Counted from the stretch's first letter, positions 19,470-29,565 are shown. The stretch is DNA of 64,000 nucleotides from DASXHD01 sp036488725 (GCA_036488725.1 DASXHD010000094.1:39051-103050), one strand, 5' to 3'. Notes: generated by a model not told the origin, from the sequence alone. Translations and numbers: made by a program.

Positions 19470-21482
19470 GTGAGGGCTGTTTTGATTCGCGCTCGGCTGA
19501 TCCTCGCTTCACTCGTTTTTTCCGGCAGCGCGCTCGCGGCTGGCGCGAAGGGACACGCGAAACCGCCGCAGCACGCGCATCCCCAAGGAACTGCCGATCC
19601 GGCGATGCGGCGGCAAGTCGCGGGCGGTCCGACGGCGGATGATTCGCGCGTCGGCGTCGAGAGCCCCGAGCTCTCGCAGCTGCGCGCCGCCGAGCGCGAG
19701 ATTTTTCCGCCGGCCGCGCCGCTCCCGGCCAACGCGTGGCCGACCGAGCTCCCCGCGTGGCGCGACGCGAGCGAGCCCGCCGTGCACGCGAGCGGTCTCT
19801 CGGTCCCGCCGTCGCAAGCGCGGCCACCCGCGGCCGAGGGCGGAAAAGATTTGTCGTGGCTCTCGCAGCTCACGCTCCCCGAGCTGCCGATTCGATGGGA
19901 CGCGCGCGTCGTGCGCTACCTCGAGATGTACAAAAACGACGCGCGTGCGCGCGGCGCGCTCGCGGTTTGGCGCAAACGCGCGGGCCGCTACAAAGACGCG
20001 ATCGAGCGTGTTTTGCGGCGAAAGAACATGCCGACCGATCTCGAGTGGCTCGCGATGATCGAGAGCGGCTTCGACCCGCTCGCGCGCTCGCCGGCGGGCG
20101 CGGTCGGCCTCTGGCAGTTCATGCCGGAGACGGGAAAGCTCTACGGCATGCCGCAGGATCGATTCGTCGACGAGCGCGTCGACGTGGTCGCGGCGACCGA
20201 GGCGGCCGCCGATTTCTTGAACGACCTGCATCGCCGCTTCGGCAGCTGGGACCTCGCGATGGCCGCGTACAACATGGGTTACCCGGGCGTCGTCGCCGCC
20301 GTGCGCCGTTACAACACGAACGACTTTTGGGCGCTCTCGAAGCTCGAAGGCTCGCTCCCGTGGGAGACGACGCTCTACGTACCGAAAATTTTGGCGTCGG
20401 CGATCGTGATGCGAAATCCGAAAGTGTTCGGTCTCGACGCGATCGTTCCGGACGCGGCGGTCGAGTACGACGAGGTGCACGCGCCGTTCGGCGTCGCGCT
20501 CTCGGCGATCGCGCAAGCCGCGGGTCTCGAGACGAAAGACCTCGAAGCGCTGAACCCCGAGCTGAAGGCGAAGCGCACGCCGCCGAAAGAGAGCGACGTC
20601 GCGCAAGCGGTGCTCGGACAAAACACGTCGCACGGCTGGACCCTCCGCGTGCCGCGCGGCAAGGGCGAGACGGTCGTCGCGAGCCTCTCGAAGATTCGTC
20701 ACGACGAGACGGCGCTCGAACGTTACGTCGTTCGGTTCGGCGAGACGCTCGATCAAATCGCCGCAGCGCGCGGCACGACGACGAGCAAGCTCGCCGACAT
20801 CAACGGCATCCAACCGGGCGAGCTCGTTCGCGGCGGCACGCTGCTCTTGGTCCCGCCGCCGCACGCCGCGCCCGCCGCGACGACGCCGAAACCCGCCGAC
20901 GCGGACAAGCCGGTCGTCGTCGTGCCGACGGACCTCTTCGTCTACCCCGGCCGAAAGCGTGTATTTTACAAGGTCGGCGTCGCCGACACGGTGAAAGAAA
21001 TCGCCGACGCGATGCACGTGACCGTCGACGAGCTGCGCCGCTGGAACGACATCGACCCGTCGGCGCGCCTCGTCGAAGGCATGACGCTCCAAGCGTTCGT
21101 GCAGAGCGACGCCGACCTCTCGCGCATCGCGCTCCTCTCCGAGAACGACGTGCGCGTGCTCACCGTCGGGAGCGACGAGTTCTTCGCCTTCTTCGACAAG
21201 ACGCACCGCCGCGTCGTCGTCGCCGCGAAGACCGGCGACACGGTCGAGAGCATCGGGAAACGTTATGGAGTCGCCGGCGCGACGATGGAGCGAATCAACC
21301 GCCGCGGGCGCCGCGACGCGCTGAAAGACGGCGAGACCGTCGCGGTCTACGTCGACGTGAATCGCGCGCCTCCGCCGGCGCCCGCGACCAACGCCGCCGC
21401 GGCCGCGGTCACGGTGCCGATGCCGCTCGGCGCGCTGCCGCCCGCGCCGAAACCGGATTTGCTTCCGCCCGTGAAGCTCTGA
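19470..21482 (+). CDS. Membrane-bound lytic transglycosylase (MltD-like) with LysM repeats
   Basis: Cleaves the glycan strand of peptidoglycan in the periplasm. 670 aa from the GTG at 19470; signal peptide LILASLVFSGSALAAGA. The SLT domain, residues about 180-310, has the catalytic Glu198 in LAMIESGFDPLARSPAGAVGLWQFMPET and the AYNMGYPGVVAAVRRY block. The C-terminal half has three LysM-type segments (YVVRFGETLDQIAAARGTTTSKLADING; FYKVGVADTVKEIADAMHVTVDELRRWN; VAAKTGDTVESIGKRYGVAGATMERIN), which bind peptidoglycan. The domain order matches MltD. A Pro/Ala-rich tail follows. No close operon partner. Confidence 0.93.
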   Translation: MRAVLIRARLILASLVFSGSALAAGAKGHAKPPQHAHPQGTADPAMRRQVAGGPTADDSRVGVESPELSQLRAAEREIFPPAAPLPANAWPTELPAWRDASEPAVHASGLSVPPSQARPPAAEGGKDLSWLSQLTLPELPIRWDARVVRYLEMYKNDARARGALAVWRKRAGRYKDAIERVLRRKNMPTDLEWLAMIESGFDPLARSPAGAVGLWQFMPETGKLYGMPQDRFVDERVDVVAATEAAADFLNDLHRRFGSWDLAMAAYNMGYPGVVAAVRRYNTNDFWALSKLEGSLPWETTLYVPKILASAIVMRNPKVFGLDAIVPDAAVEYDEVHAPFGVALSAIAQAAGLETKDLEALNPELKAKRTPPKESDVAQAVLGQNTSHGWTLRVPRGKGETVVASLSKIRHDETALERYVVRFGETLDQIAAARGTTTSKLADINGIQPGELVRGGTLLLVPPPHAAPAATTPKPADADKPVVVVPTDLFVYPGRKRVFYKVGVADTVKEIADAMHVTVDELRRWNDIDPSARLVEGMTLQAFVQSDADLSRIALLSENDVRVLTVGSDEFFAFFDKTHRRVVVAAKTGDTVESIGKRYGVAGATMERINRRGRRDALKDGETVAVYVDVNRAPPPAPATNAAAAAVTVPMPLGALPPAPKPDLLPPVKL

Positions 21483-22445
21483 TCACTGCGGCGCGCACGT
21501 CGAAACGCCGGCGCCCACGATCGTTTGCGCGAGCGTCGTGACCGTCGTCTCGGTCATCGCGATCGGGTCGTATTGCACGACGCTCGTCGACCCGCCGGGC
21601 CCGTGGAAAATCCAGAAGCTTCCGCCCCAGAACGCGTACGCGAACGCGTCGGTCGATTGCCCCGTCTTCAGCTGATTGACCGCGACGATCTTCGCCGACT
21701 GCGGATCGATCTCGGCGATCTCCGAGCCCGAGCCCGACGTGAAGACGCAAAGCGCGAAGAGCCGCCCATCGCCCGTGCCGGTGAGCTCGCAGCGCGGCAG
21801 CTCCGGCTGAAAATCGGCGATGAAGTGCCGCGTGAAGCTCTTCGTGTCGAGCGTCGCGAGGCCGAGCGAGTTGGAATTGAAATTCGCGTCGGCGACGTAG
21901 AGCGACTCGCCGTTCTGATCGCCCGCGTAGCCCATGCCGAAGTTGAAGAACGGCGTGCCTTGCTCGGACGGAACGTACGGCGTCGACTTGCACGCCGCGT
22001 TGGCGGTGTCGATTTGCCAGAGCGTCCCGTCGGCGAAGACCGAATACGCCGTGCCGAATCGATCGACCGCCATCGAATACGGCGTGCTCGTCGTGCCGGG
22101 GCACGCGATCTTGCCGATGTTCGTGAACTGGAGCGTCGGCGGATAAAAGCTGAGGAGATCGTTCTCCGCCGAGATGACGTAGACGAGCGTCGCGCCCGCG
22201 TCGGGGCAGTCGGTCGGAATCGGCGCGTCGACGAATTGGTCGATGTGGGGGAGCGCGTCTTCTTCTTGCGCGTCTTCTTCTTCTTCCGTGGCGTCCTGGT
22301 CGACTGTGACGTCTTTGCCGGCTTCGGCGACGATCGGCGCGTTGAGCTCGGTGCGCGCGCCGCAGCCGGCCATCGCCGGGCCGACGCCCGCGCCGAGCAG
22401 CGCAGCGATCGAAATCACACGAAGCACACGCCAGTCGAAGCTCAT
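21483..22445 (-). CDS. Lipoprotein with a propeller-like repeat region
   Basis: 320 aa from the ATG at 22445 (MSFDWRVLRV); ATG/Met choices up to 22481 would only add leader. The signal ends in GPAMAGCGARTE (lipobox). An acidic linker (ATEEEEDAQEEDALP) precedes a domain of repeated beta-rich units (LVYVISAENDLLSFYPPTLQF; YSMAVDRFGTAYSVFADGTLWQID; LYVADANFNSNSLGLATLD) that resemble the blades of NHL/quinoprotein-type propellers. Last gene of the minus-strand group with the FadL-like channel and the giant lipoprotein; only 37 bases separate it from the channel gene stop. Function unknown. Confidence 0.75.
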   Translation of the reverse strand: MSFDWRVLRVISIAALLGAGVGPAMAGCGARTELNAPIVAEAGKDVTVDQDATEEEEDAQEEDALPHIDQFVDAPIPTDCPDAGATLVYVISAENDLLSFYPPTLQFTNIGKIACPGTTSTPYSMAVDRFGTAYSVFADGTLWQIDTANAACKSTPYVPSEQGTPFFNFGMGYAGDQNGESLYVADANFNSNSLGLATLDTKSFTRHFIADFQPELPRCELTGTGDGRLFALCVFTSGSGSEIAEIDPQSAKIVAVNQLKTGQSTDAFAYAFWGGSFWIFHGPGGSTSVVQYDPIAMTETTVTTLAQTIVGAGVSTCAPQ

Positions 22446-22482
22446 GCACGAGAACATGCAGCGAGCACCCGCCGAGCGCAAC

Positions 22483-24105
22483 TCAGTCCGCAGGGTGCGT
22501 CGTGTGGTGCGTGTGTTTCTTGGGCTTCTTTTTTTTGTGCACGATCGGGGGACGCGCTTCTTCGACGGGCGTCTCGGGAGCGACGACCGGAGGCGGAGGC
22601 GGAGGCGGGGGCGGAGGCGGAGCGTGGCGCGGAGCCGGCTTCGGCGGCGTGACGTTTCGTGTATGCGCCGTCCCGCCTGCGGCGGATCCGGCGACGTCGA
22701 AAGTGTATTGGAAGCCGAGGCCGATGATCGGCGCGCCCGCGCTGTAGTGACCGCCGTTGACCGTGCCGTTCGGCGGGCCCGGCGGCGGCGGATAACCCGA
22801 CACCGGATTCACGACGCCGAGCTGCGCTTGGCTCGGCGACACGTCGACGTCGGGCATGTAGACGTACGCGAACGTCGCGTCGATGCGCGTGCGGTCGAGC
22901 GTGAAACCGACGCCGCCGGCGAATTCGAATTTGTCGCCGTCGATCGTGAGCGGCGACTCGTACGCGGCGGGAATGGCGCTCGTCTCATACGCGAAGCCGA
23001 GGCGCAGATCGAGCTTCGCGCGCGGCGAGAGGTTCGCGCGAACCTCGGCGCCGACGTGCACCGAGTCCGAGTCTTGAAAGTGCCGCTGGATCGAAATCGT
23101 CGGAATCGAATAGGGGCTCGGAAAGCCCGTCACGTTGACGAGCTGGATGTCGTGCGGCGTGATGTCGATCGTGTCGTGCAAGCTCCAGAATTGGCGCTCG
23201 TAGGAGACCTCGACGCGGAGCGGCTCGATCGGCCGGAGCTCGACGCCCGCGCGGAGGTGCGCGGGCAACCGAAACTTGAGGCCGGCGTCCTCGCCGACTT
23301 GCGACGCGTTGTCGAAGAGCGCTGCGTTCGGCAGCCGCACGCGAATGGTCGCGGGCGCGTCGATCCAATAAGGCAGCTGGCCCGACAAACCGAACCGCAC
23401 GATCTTCGACGGGATCCACGTGATGCCGAGGTTTCCGCTCGGCGTGAAGATGCTCGCGCGCGTGCGCGAGAGCGTGTCGTAATCCGGATTTTGCGGCGGC
23501 CCGAGCAAACCCGGGTTCGCGTTGAGGTCGACCGTCTGCTGAAAGACGCCGGCGAGGACCTGCAATCCCGCACCGATGCGAAGCTGATCGCTGATCTTGT
23601 ACGCGGCGAACGCTTCGATGGTCGCGAGGAGCGAGCCCTCGAGCGAGATGAGCGAATACCGCGAAGGCGAAGGCGTGCCGTCGTCGAGCGTCTCCGGCCA
23701 GCGGAGGAGCGGCGCGTACGGCGCGTAGATTCCGCCGCCGAGGGTCCACTTGCGCTTGGCGCCCGCGGCCACCGCGAAGCCGAGCGTCGGGATCGCGAGC
23801 GGCGGCGTGTCGCCGTGAACGGTCGGATAGTCGTACGTCTGGAGCGCGCCCGACGAATCGGCGACTTGCGTTCGGCGCGTGAAATCAGCCGAAAACAGCA
23901 TCAGCGACGCGTCCGCGAGGAGCGTGCCTTGCGCGTCGACCAGACCCGCCGGGTTGTACCACATGGCGTTCAAGTCATCGGCGCCGGCGACGAACGCGCC
24001 GCCGCGCGCGAGCGGACGCACGCCGCGGTCGGCAAAGTACAAACCGCCGGCGTTCGCCGTCGCCGAAAAGGTTGCAATCGCAACGACAACCCCGAGACGC
24101 TTCAA
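22483..24105 (-). CDS. OmpP1/FadL/TodX-family outer-membrane transport protein
   Basis: Predicted 14-strand outer-membrane channel for hydrophobic compounds. 540 aa. The start is a TTG at 24105, overlapping the stop of the upstream gene as TTGA. It is the only start giving a clean signal peptide (LKRLGVVVAIATFSATANA) followed by the family signature GGLYFADRGVRPLARGGAFVAGADDLNAMWYNPAGL (residues about 20-54). The body alternates beta strands with aromatic girdles. The C-terminus is odd: a run of twelve or more prolines and a basic His/Lys/Thr tail (HKKKKPKKHTHHTTHP) extend beyond the barrel, perhaps reaching the periplasm or surface. The proline run is encoded by a GGC/GGA-rich simple repeat at 22588-22620. 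Confidence 0.85.
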   Translation of the reverse strand: MKRLGVVVAIATFSATANAGGLYFADRGVRPLARGGAFVAGADDLNAMWYNPAGLVDAQGTLLADASLMLFSADFTRRTQVADSSGALQTYDYPTVHGDTPPLAIPTLGFAVAAGAKRKWTLGGGIYAPYAPLLRWPETLDDGTPSPSRYSLISLEGSLLATIEAFAAYKISDQLRIGAGLQVLAGVFQQTVDLNANPGLLGPPQNPDYDTLSRTRASIFTPSGNLGITWIPSKIVRFGLSGQLPYWIDAPATIRVRLPNAALFDNASQVGEDAGLKFRLPAHLRAGVELRPIEPLRVEVSYERQFWSLHDTIDITPHDIQLVNVTGFPSPYSIPTISIQRHFQDSDSVHVGAEVRANLSPRAKLDLRLGFAYETSAIPAAYESPLTIDGDKFEFAGGVGFTLDRTRIDATFAYVYMPDVDVSPSQAQLGVVNPVSGYPPPPGPPNGTVNGGHYSAGAPIIGLGFQYTFDVAGSAAGGTAHTRNVTPPKPAPRHAPPPPPPPPPPPVVAPETPVEEARPPIVHKKKKPKKHTHHTTHPAD

Positions 24106-27100
24106 TCCGTTCCCTTGCGCACGATCTCGTAAAACTGCTCGAGGCCGAACTGCTGATTGCTCAAGAAGTCGTTCACCTGCGACGCGACCGCGCCGTAGTC
24201 CGGCGGCTGGAGCTTGCTCGTCTGCGACGGGTCGGTGCGGTTCACGTCGGCGATGACGTCGAGGATGATCTGGAGCGGCGTCTGCGTTTGACGCCCGGTC
24301 GAGTCGGTCATCGGCGTCACGAGGCGCGCGAGGATCTGCGGCAGGATTTGATTCGGGTCGGCTTCGTCGCCGCAAATCTCGGTGCTCCCGATCATGAAAC
24401 GTCCCGCGGCGCGCGAGAGGAGCGTGAGCTGCGCGTCCAGGATGCTCGCGGACGTGATGTGCCCGAGCGCGTCACGCGTGGTCGGCGCGAGCGACGGCGC
24501 GAGCGCGTGATAAATCGGCACGAGGTTCTGATCGTCGCCCATGACTTGGAGCAAGTCGTCCGACGTCGCGAGCATCGAGGCGAGCGCGTCGTTCTGCGAC
24601 GCCGCCGACACGAGATATTGCAGAAGCGCCTCGAGCGCGCTCCGCGCCGCGTCGTCCGAACGGATCGCCTCGAGCACGTCCATCGTCGTCGAAAAAAACG
24701 GACCTTTGATCGAATCCGAAATCTTGTTCGTGAGATCGTCGCGCGCCCAGCCGCACCGCGTGTACGGCGGCACGTAGCTCGTCGGGCAATTGGCGGCCAT
24801 CTGCGAGCGGAGCATGTCGATGAGCGTCGGCGTGATGGTCGGAATCGACGCGTCGGCGAACGACGAGCTCGCGCCGGTGCCTTTGACCGATAAGAATTGA
24901 TCGACCAGCTGCGAGCGCCCGAGCCGCCAGTTGGTCATGCGCGGCGGATCGGCCGCGAGGACCGCGTCGATCGCGTCGAGCGCCGCGGTGAGCAAGTAAA
25001 TCGGCGTGACCTGCGCGTTCTTGGTGCCGTCGTTGCGGAGCGCGGTCACGCCGCCGTGCCGATCGGTGAGGCTCGAGGTCTGCGCGCGCTTCGGGTCGAT
25101 GAGCGCGCGCGTCGTCGCCGCGAGCACGTCGATGCCGCTCGGATACGACGTCGCGTTGCAAACGCCCTTGGCGTCCGCGCCCGTGCAATGCGGGACGATG
25201 GTCGTGTCGGCGTCGATGCTCGCGGCCGCGAGCGCCGGAAAGAAATCGCCCGCAAGCGCCTCGGCGAGCAGCGGCTCGTAGCTCACGGCGCCGTCTTGCG
25301 TGCAGTACTCGGGGTTCGTTTTGGTCGAGCCCTTCGGGTCGCAGTTGGTCTTGTCGTCTTGCGCGTCGGACCAGTGGCGGTAAATGGTCTCGAGGAGCGC
25401 GAGATAAAGATCTTCGCGCCCGTGATTGGCGAACGCCTGAATCATCGGCGCGAACGCCGAGAACGCCCCGAAGTTCTCGAGCACGAAGAGCGCGTCGGGA
25501 TCTTTTTGGTCGACGCTCATCCCGGGCTGACAAATGCGAAGCCCGTGAACGTAACCGTCGGACGAAGCGTCAGCCGCGCCGGGATCCGGATCGGGGATCA
25601 CATTTTCCGGGCACGCGACGGTGCCGACGGTGTGATTGCCCATGAGGTCGTTCAAGAAGTGATTGGTGAGGTAATTGGTGCCGCCGGGATTGGGGCTGTC
25701 GTTGTCGATGTCGAAGTAAACCTGGCGGCTCAAATACTGAGGCTTCGGGCGGAACGTGTTGCTGCTGCCCGGGTCCCAAAAGCCGTCGATGCCGCTCGAC
25801 TGCTGCATCATGTCGACCGTCGCCTTGCCGATGCCGAGGATTCCGTTGCGGAGCACGCTCGGCCGCAGGTAGAGGTTCGCTTTGCCGACGAACGAGTCGA
25901 TGTAGAACTTCGCGAGGTTTTCGATCTTGAAGACCTCGCATTCGTGAAACGGCCGCGTGCCGGGCGCGCCGCAGAGCGCCAAGCTGCCTGCGCAGATGTC
26001 GCCGCTCCCGAGGATCGGAACGCCTTGCGCGTGCAGCACGGCGCCCTCTTTGTTGCACGCGGTGACGCCGTCCGTGTCGTGAACGAGCTGAATGAACTTC
26101 TGGAACGCGCTCCGGTTCCACCCGCTGTCCGGCTTGGTGCGGTCGACCGCCTGCGACATCTCTTGCGTGTTCTTCGTGTCGAAGTCGTACGCCGGGCCGT
26201 TCAGGTTGCTGCGGTCGTAAGACATGTGATCGCGAAACTGCATGTAATCTGCAAGTACCCCGCCGAGGAGGTTGCTCTGGCTCGACTCGGTCGAGCGCAG
26301 CACGTCCTCGAGGAGGCCGGGCTCTTGCTCGACCTGCACCATCACGTCGAGGATTTCGTCCCAGAAGGTCGACTTCGGCGGGATGGTCGCCTCGGGGTGC
26401 TTGTTCGCGACGTCTTTCATCGCGAGCCCGGCGCCGACGACGCGCGCCAAGTCGCCTTGGTTGTTTTGCATCAGCGACTTCGAGAGGGCGAGCACGTCGT
26501 CGGTGGTCGCGTCGCCGAGGACTTGGCCGACCGCGTAGATCAAATCGACGAGCGGCGAATCTTCCGGATGAAACGCGTCGTACGCGATCGTCGCTTGCCC
26601 GCTCTGCGCGTCGCCGTAAACTTTTTGCGTCGCGTTCGACCCGTCACGCGAGCCGAGCATCGCGTACGCGCCGCCGAGCATGTACATGAGCGATTCGTGA
26701 TTTTGGGTGACGTCGGGATTCACGAGCGGCCCGAGGTCGCCGAGCATCGCCGCGGTGAAGGTGTGCGTCGTGTCGACGTAACCGTAGAGGAGCTGCCCCG
26801 CGGAGAGCGAACGCTGGAAGGCGTCGTACGATTGCGCTTGCGTCGGCGCGTCGACGGCGAAGAACGGCGCGGGCGGCGCGGAGCCGCTCGACGAAACGAA
26901 CTGTCCGAGCGCGTCGACGTCGGGTAGCCCGTCGCCGTCTTTGTCGACGAAGGGCGCAGGGAGCGAGCCGGAGACGAGCGGCACCGCGGCGAACCCGCGG
27001 GCGTCGCGTTGCACGATGTAGCGCGATGCGCCGGCGCCGAACGCGGGGTCCTCCGCCATCATGACGACGCGGAGCGCTTCGAGATCGGTGCGCGGGCGCG

Positions 27101-28028
27101 AGAGGATCGTGCGGTCGGTGAACGCGTCGTTGGTCGTCGTGAGCAGCGCGGGAGTGGGGTCGATGGTCGCCGTGCGGAGCTCTTGTTGGAGCGTCGCGAC
27201 GACCTGCGTGAGCTGCGGGTTCGCCGGACCGGGGACCGGAATGCGAATGCCGAGCGCGTCGTGCGGCGCGTTCAAATCGTACGGCGCCGAATCGGGGCTG
27301 ATGAGCGCGAGCGTCGCGTTCGCGAGATCGCGCATCTTGTCGTACGAAATCGACGGCCGCGCGGCGCCGAGCGAGGTCGCGACCGGTCGATACCCGATGC
27401 GCGAGGCGAGCACGGCGAGCGACTTCTGCGCGGCGGCGTCGGCCGAGAGCGACTGCATGAGCGTCGCGAGCGACTCGGTCGAGCGCGGCATCGTCCCGTC
27501 GTCGTAGAGCGGGCCGAGCCGGCCGAGCATGTCGGCGAACGCCTTGCCGAGCGAAATCTGATCCGGCGTGTCGGTCGGCACGCCGCACGAGAGCGTTTTG
27601 TCCGGGTTCTGAGTGTCTTTCACCGGAACGAGGACGTCGGGGATCGTCGCGTCGACGGCGGCGACGAAATCTCCGCGACGGCGGACGAGCGCGCCGACGC
27701 GCGCGAGCGCGTACGTGCGCGCGTCGATTTGCGCTTGCTGCGACACGGGGTTTCCGTTCGCGTCGACCGCGTTTTCTTGCGGCACGGTCGGGAGCTTGGT
27801 CGTGTCGACTTGGTCGGCGAACTGGCCGTTGGTCTTGTGGCAAACGTCGCGATACGAGTCGCCCGAGAGATCTTCGGGAAAGACGAGGCTCGCGACGCGG
27901 TCGCAAAACGCGCCGTAGACTTCTTCGCCCACGGTGCCGCGCGGCGCGGGGTTTCTCGTCGTGTCGATGTCGGTGCACGCGAGCGCCGCCGTCACGGCGA
28001 TCCCCAATCCAAGCCGAAGCGACCGCAT
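24102..28028 (-). CDS. Giant lipoprotein coupled to the FadL-like channel
   Basis: 1308 aa from the ATG at 28028 (MRSLRLGLGIAV). The signal sequence ends in VTAALACTDIDTT (lipobox Cys about residue 18). The body is mostly helical with scattered cysteines and no family that I recognise. A calcium-type loop DKDGDGLPDVDALG lies near residue 360, resembling thrombospondin type-3/EF-hand loops. The gene overlaps the FadL-like gene by four bases, so the two products are probably made together. A large surface or periplasmic lipoprotein working with an outer-membrane channel is a reasonable inference, but the substrate is unknown. No internal stops or frame changes despite the length. Confidence 0.8.
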   Translation of the reverse strand: MRSLRLGLGIAVTAALACTDIDTTRNPAPRGTVGEEVYGAFCDRVASLVFPEDLSGDSYRDVCHKTNGQFADQVDTTKLPTVPQENAVDANGNPVSQQAQIDARTYALARVGALVRRRGDFVAAVDATIPDVLVPVKDTQNPDKTLSCGVPTDTPDQISLGKAFADMLGRLGPLYDDGTMPRSTESLATLMQSLSADAAAQKSLAVLASRIGYRPVATSLGAARPSISYDKMRDLANATLALISPDSAPYDLNAPHDALGIRIPVPGPANPQLTQVVATLQQELRTATIDPTPALLTTTNDAFTDRTILSRPRTDLEALRVVMMAEDPAFGAGASRYIVQRDARGFAAVPLVSGSLPAPFVDKDGDGLPDVDALGQFVSSSGSAPPAPFFAVDAPTQAQSYDAFQRSLSAGQLLYGYVDTTHTFTAAMLGDLGPLVNPDVTQNHESLMYMLGGAYAMLGSRDGSNATQKVYGDAQSGQATIAYDAFHPEDSPLVDLIYAVGQVLGDATTDDVLALSKSLMQNNQGDLARVVGAGLAMKDVANKHPEATIPPKSTFWDEILDVMVQVEQEPGLLEDVLRSTESSQSNLLGGVLADYMQFRDHMSYDRSNLNGPAYDFDTKNTQEMSQAVDRTKPDSGWNRSAFQKFIQLVHDTDGVTACNKEGAVLHAQGVPILGSGDICAGSLALCGAPGTRPFHECEVFKIENLAKFYIDSFVGKANLYLRPSVLRNGILGIGKATVDMMQQSSGIDGFWDPGSSNTFRPKPQYLSRQVYFDIDNDSPNPGGTNYLTNHFLNDLMGNHTVGTVACPENVIPDPDPGAADASSDGYVHGLRICQPGMSVDQKDPDALFVLENFGAFSAFAPMIQAFANHGREDLYLALLETIYRHWSDAQDDKTNCDPKGSTKTNPEYCTQDGAVSYEPLLAEALAGDFFPALAAASIDADTTIVPHCTGADAKGVCNATSYPSGIDVLAATTRALIDPKRAQTSSLTDRHGGVTALRNDGTKNAQVTPIYLLTAALDAIDAVLAADPPRMTNWRLGRSQLVDQFLSVKGTGASSSFADASIPTITPTLIDMLRSQMAANCPTSYVPPYTRCGWARDDLTNKISDSIKGPFFSTTMDVLEAIRSDDAARSALEALLQYLVSAASQNDALASMLATSDDLLQVMGDDQNLVPIYHALAPSLAPTTRDALGHITSASILDAQLTLLSRAAGRFMIGSTEICGDEADPNQILPQILARLVTPMTDSTGRQTQTPLQIILDVIADVNRTDPSQTSKLQPPDYGAVASQVNDFLSNQQFGLEQFYEIVRKGTD

Positions 28029-28065
28029 GGCGCGATTATATGCTAACGAGTGCGCCGGGTCCCCC

Positions 28066-29490
28066 ATGGCCTCGCAAACCGCCATCATCCTCGCCGCCGG
28101 TTTGGGCAAGCGCATGAAGAGCGCGCTTCCGAAGGTCTTGGCGCCGATCGCCGGGCGGCCGCTCCTTCACTATCCGGTCCGCGCTGCGCTCGAGGCAGGA
28201 TGCGACGACGTCGTCGTCATCGTCGGACACGGGCGAGATCTCGTCGAAAAATATTTGCAGACTGCATTCGACGCGCGCGTGCGCACGGTCGTCCAAGAGA
28301 CGCAGCGGGGCACCGGCGACGCGGCACGCGTGGGCGCGGCCGCGCTTGGCCCAGGCGCGGCGGGCGAGCGCACGGTCGTCGTTTTTTACGGCGACGTGCC
28401 GCTCATCGAGGCGGCCGACTTGCGCCTGGTCCTCGAGCACAAGAAAGCGAGCCAAGCGCCGCTCGCGATCGCGACGTGCGTCGTGGCCGACCCGACCGGC
28501 TACGGCCGCATCATCCGCGACGAGCGCCGCAAGGTCGTCGCCATCCGCGAGCAACGCGATCTCGAGAACGACGATCAGCGGGCGATCCAAGAGATCAATC
28601 CCGGCATCTACGTCGCCGACGCGCACTGGCTCACCGCCGCGCTCGGCGAGCTCGACGCGAAGAACGCCCAAGGCGAGCTCTACATGACGGACATCGTCGA
28701 GCGCGCGAGCAAACGCGGCGAGGACGTGACTGGCATCGACGCGCGCGAGTCGGTGCTCTTCGGCGTGAACGATCGCGTGCAGCTCTTCGAGGCCGAAAAA
28801 CGGATGCACCGACGCATTCGCGCCAAGCATCAGCGAAACGGCGTGACGGTGCGCGGCGGGGCGCTCATCGACGACTCGGTCGAGATCGAGGTCGACGCGC
28901 ACGTCGACACGAACGCGGTGCTGCGCGGCGCGACGCGCATCGGCGAAGGGACGCACGTCGGCGTCGGCGCGGTGCTGGTCGACGTCGTCGTCGGGCCCGG
29001 CGCGACGATCAAGCCGTACAGCGTGCTCGAGAAATCGCGCGTCGGCGCGCGCGCGCAAATCGGGCCGTTTTCGCACCTCCGGCCGGAGAGCGAGCTCGAC
29101 GACGAGGTGCACGTCGGCAACTTCGTCGAGACGAAAAAGACGAAGATGGCCAAAGGCAGCAAGGCGAACCACCTCGCCTACCTCGGCGACGGCGTCGTCG
29201 GCGAGCGCGCGAACATCGGCGCCGGCACCATCTTCTGCAACTACGACGGCGTGCAGAAGCACACGACGACCATCGAAAAAGACGCGTTCATCGGCAGCGA
29301 CTCGCAGCTCGTCGCGCCGGTCACGGTGGGCGCGGGCGCGTATGTCGCGACCGGCACGACGGTCACGCGTGACGTTCCGGCCGACGCGCTCGCCATCGCG
29401 CGACCGAAACAAGAGAACAAAGAAGGCTACGCGTCCAAGCTCCGCGCGCGAAAACGCGCCGAAAAAGAAGACGCATCGAAGCGAAAATAA
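28066..29490 (+). CDS. glmU: Bifunctional N-acetylglucosamine-1-phosphate uridyltransferase/glucosamine-1-phosphate acetyltransferase
   Basis: Makes UDP-GlcNAc for peptidoglycan and lipopolysaccharide. 474 aa. The N-terminal pyrophosphorylase domain has LAAGLGKRMKSALPKVL (residues 9-25; most family members have GTR where this has GKR), QRGTGDAARVG and YGDVPLI. The C-terminal left-handed beta-helix has hexapeptide repeats and the acetyltransferase block NHLAYLGDGVVGERANIGAG plus FCNYDGVQKHTT. It starts at the ATG at 28066 (MASQTAIILAAG), divergent from the giant lipoprotein gene. A weak hairpin follows the stop. Confidence 0.96.
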   Translation: MASQTAIILAAGLGKRMKSALPKVLAPIAGRPLLHYPVRAALEAGCDDVVVIVGHGRDLVEKYLQTAFDARVRTVVQETQRGTGDAARVGAAALGPGAAGERTVVVFYGDVPLIEAADLRLVLEHKKASQAPLAIATCVVADPTGYGRIIRDERRKVVAIREQRDLENDDQRAIQEINPGIYVADAHWLTAALGELDAKNAQGELYMTDIVERASKRGEDVTGIDARESVLFGVNDRVQLFEAEKRMHRRIRAKHQRNGVTVRGGALIDDSVEIEVDAHVDTNAVLRGATRIGEGTHVGVGAVLVDVVVGPGATIKPYSVLEKSRVGARAQIGPFSHLRPESELDDEVHVGNFVETKKTKMAKGSKANHLAYLGDGVVGERANIGAGTIFCNYDGVQKHTTTIEKDAFIGSDSQLVAPVTVGAGAYVATGTTVTRDVPADALAIARPKQENKEGYASKLRARKRAEKEDASKRK

Positions 29491-29523
29491 CTCAACCGTT
29501 CGGCGTGCTGTCGCGCGGTTGAG
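29491..29523 (+). terminator. Possible weak hairpin after glmU
   Basis: CTCAACCG (29491-29498) and CGGTTGAG (29516-29523) are perfect 8-base inverted arms around a 17-base loop, starting directly after the glmU stop. There is no U-tract, so termination is uncertain; it could also be a leader hairpin for the following lipoprotein gene. Confidence 0.35.
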
Positions 29524-29565
29524 CGCTGGCACCGCCGATGCAATCGCGTGCGTGCGAGGTTGATC

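Noticed and set aside
22588..22620. GGC/GGA microsatellite-like stretch
   Set aside because: It encodes the proline run near the C-terminus of the FadL-like protein and is explained by coding.
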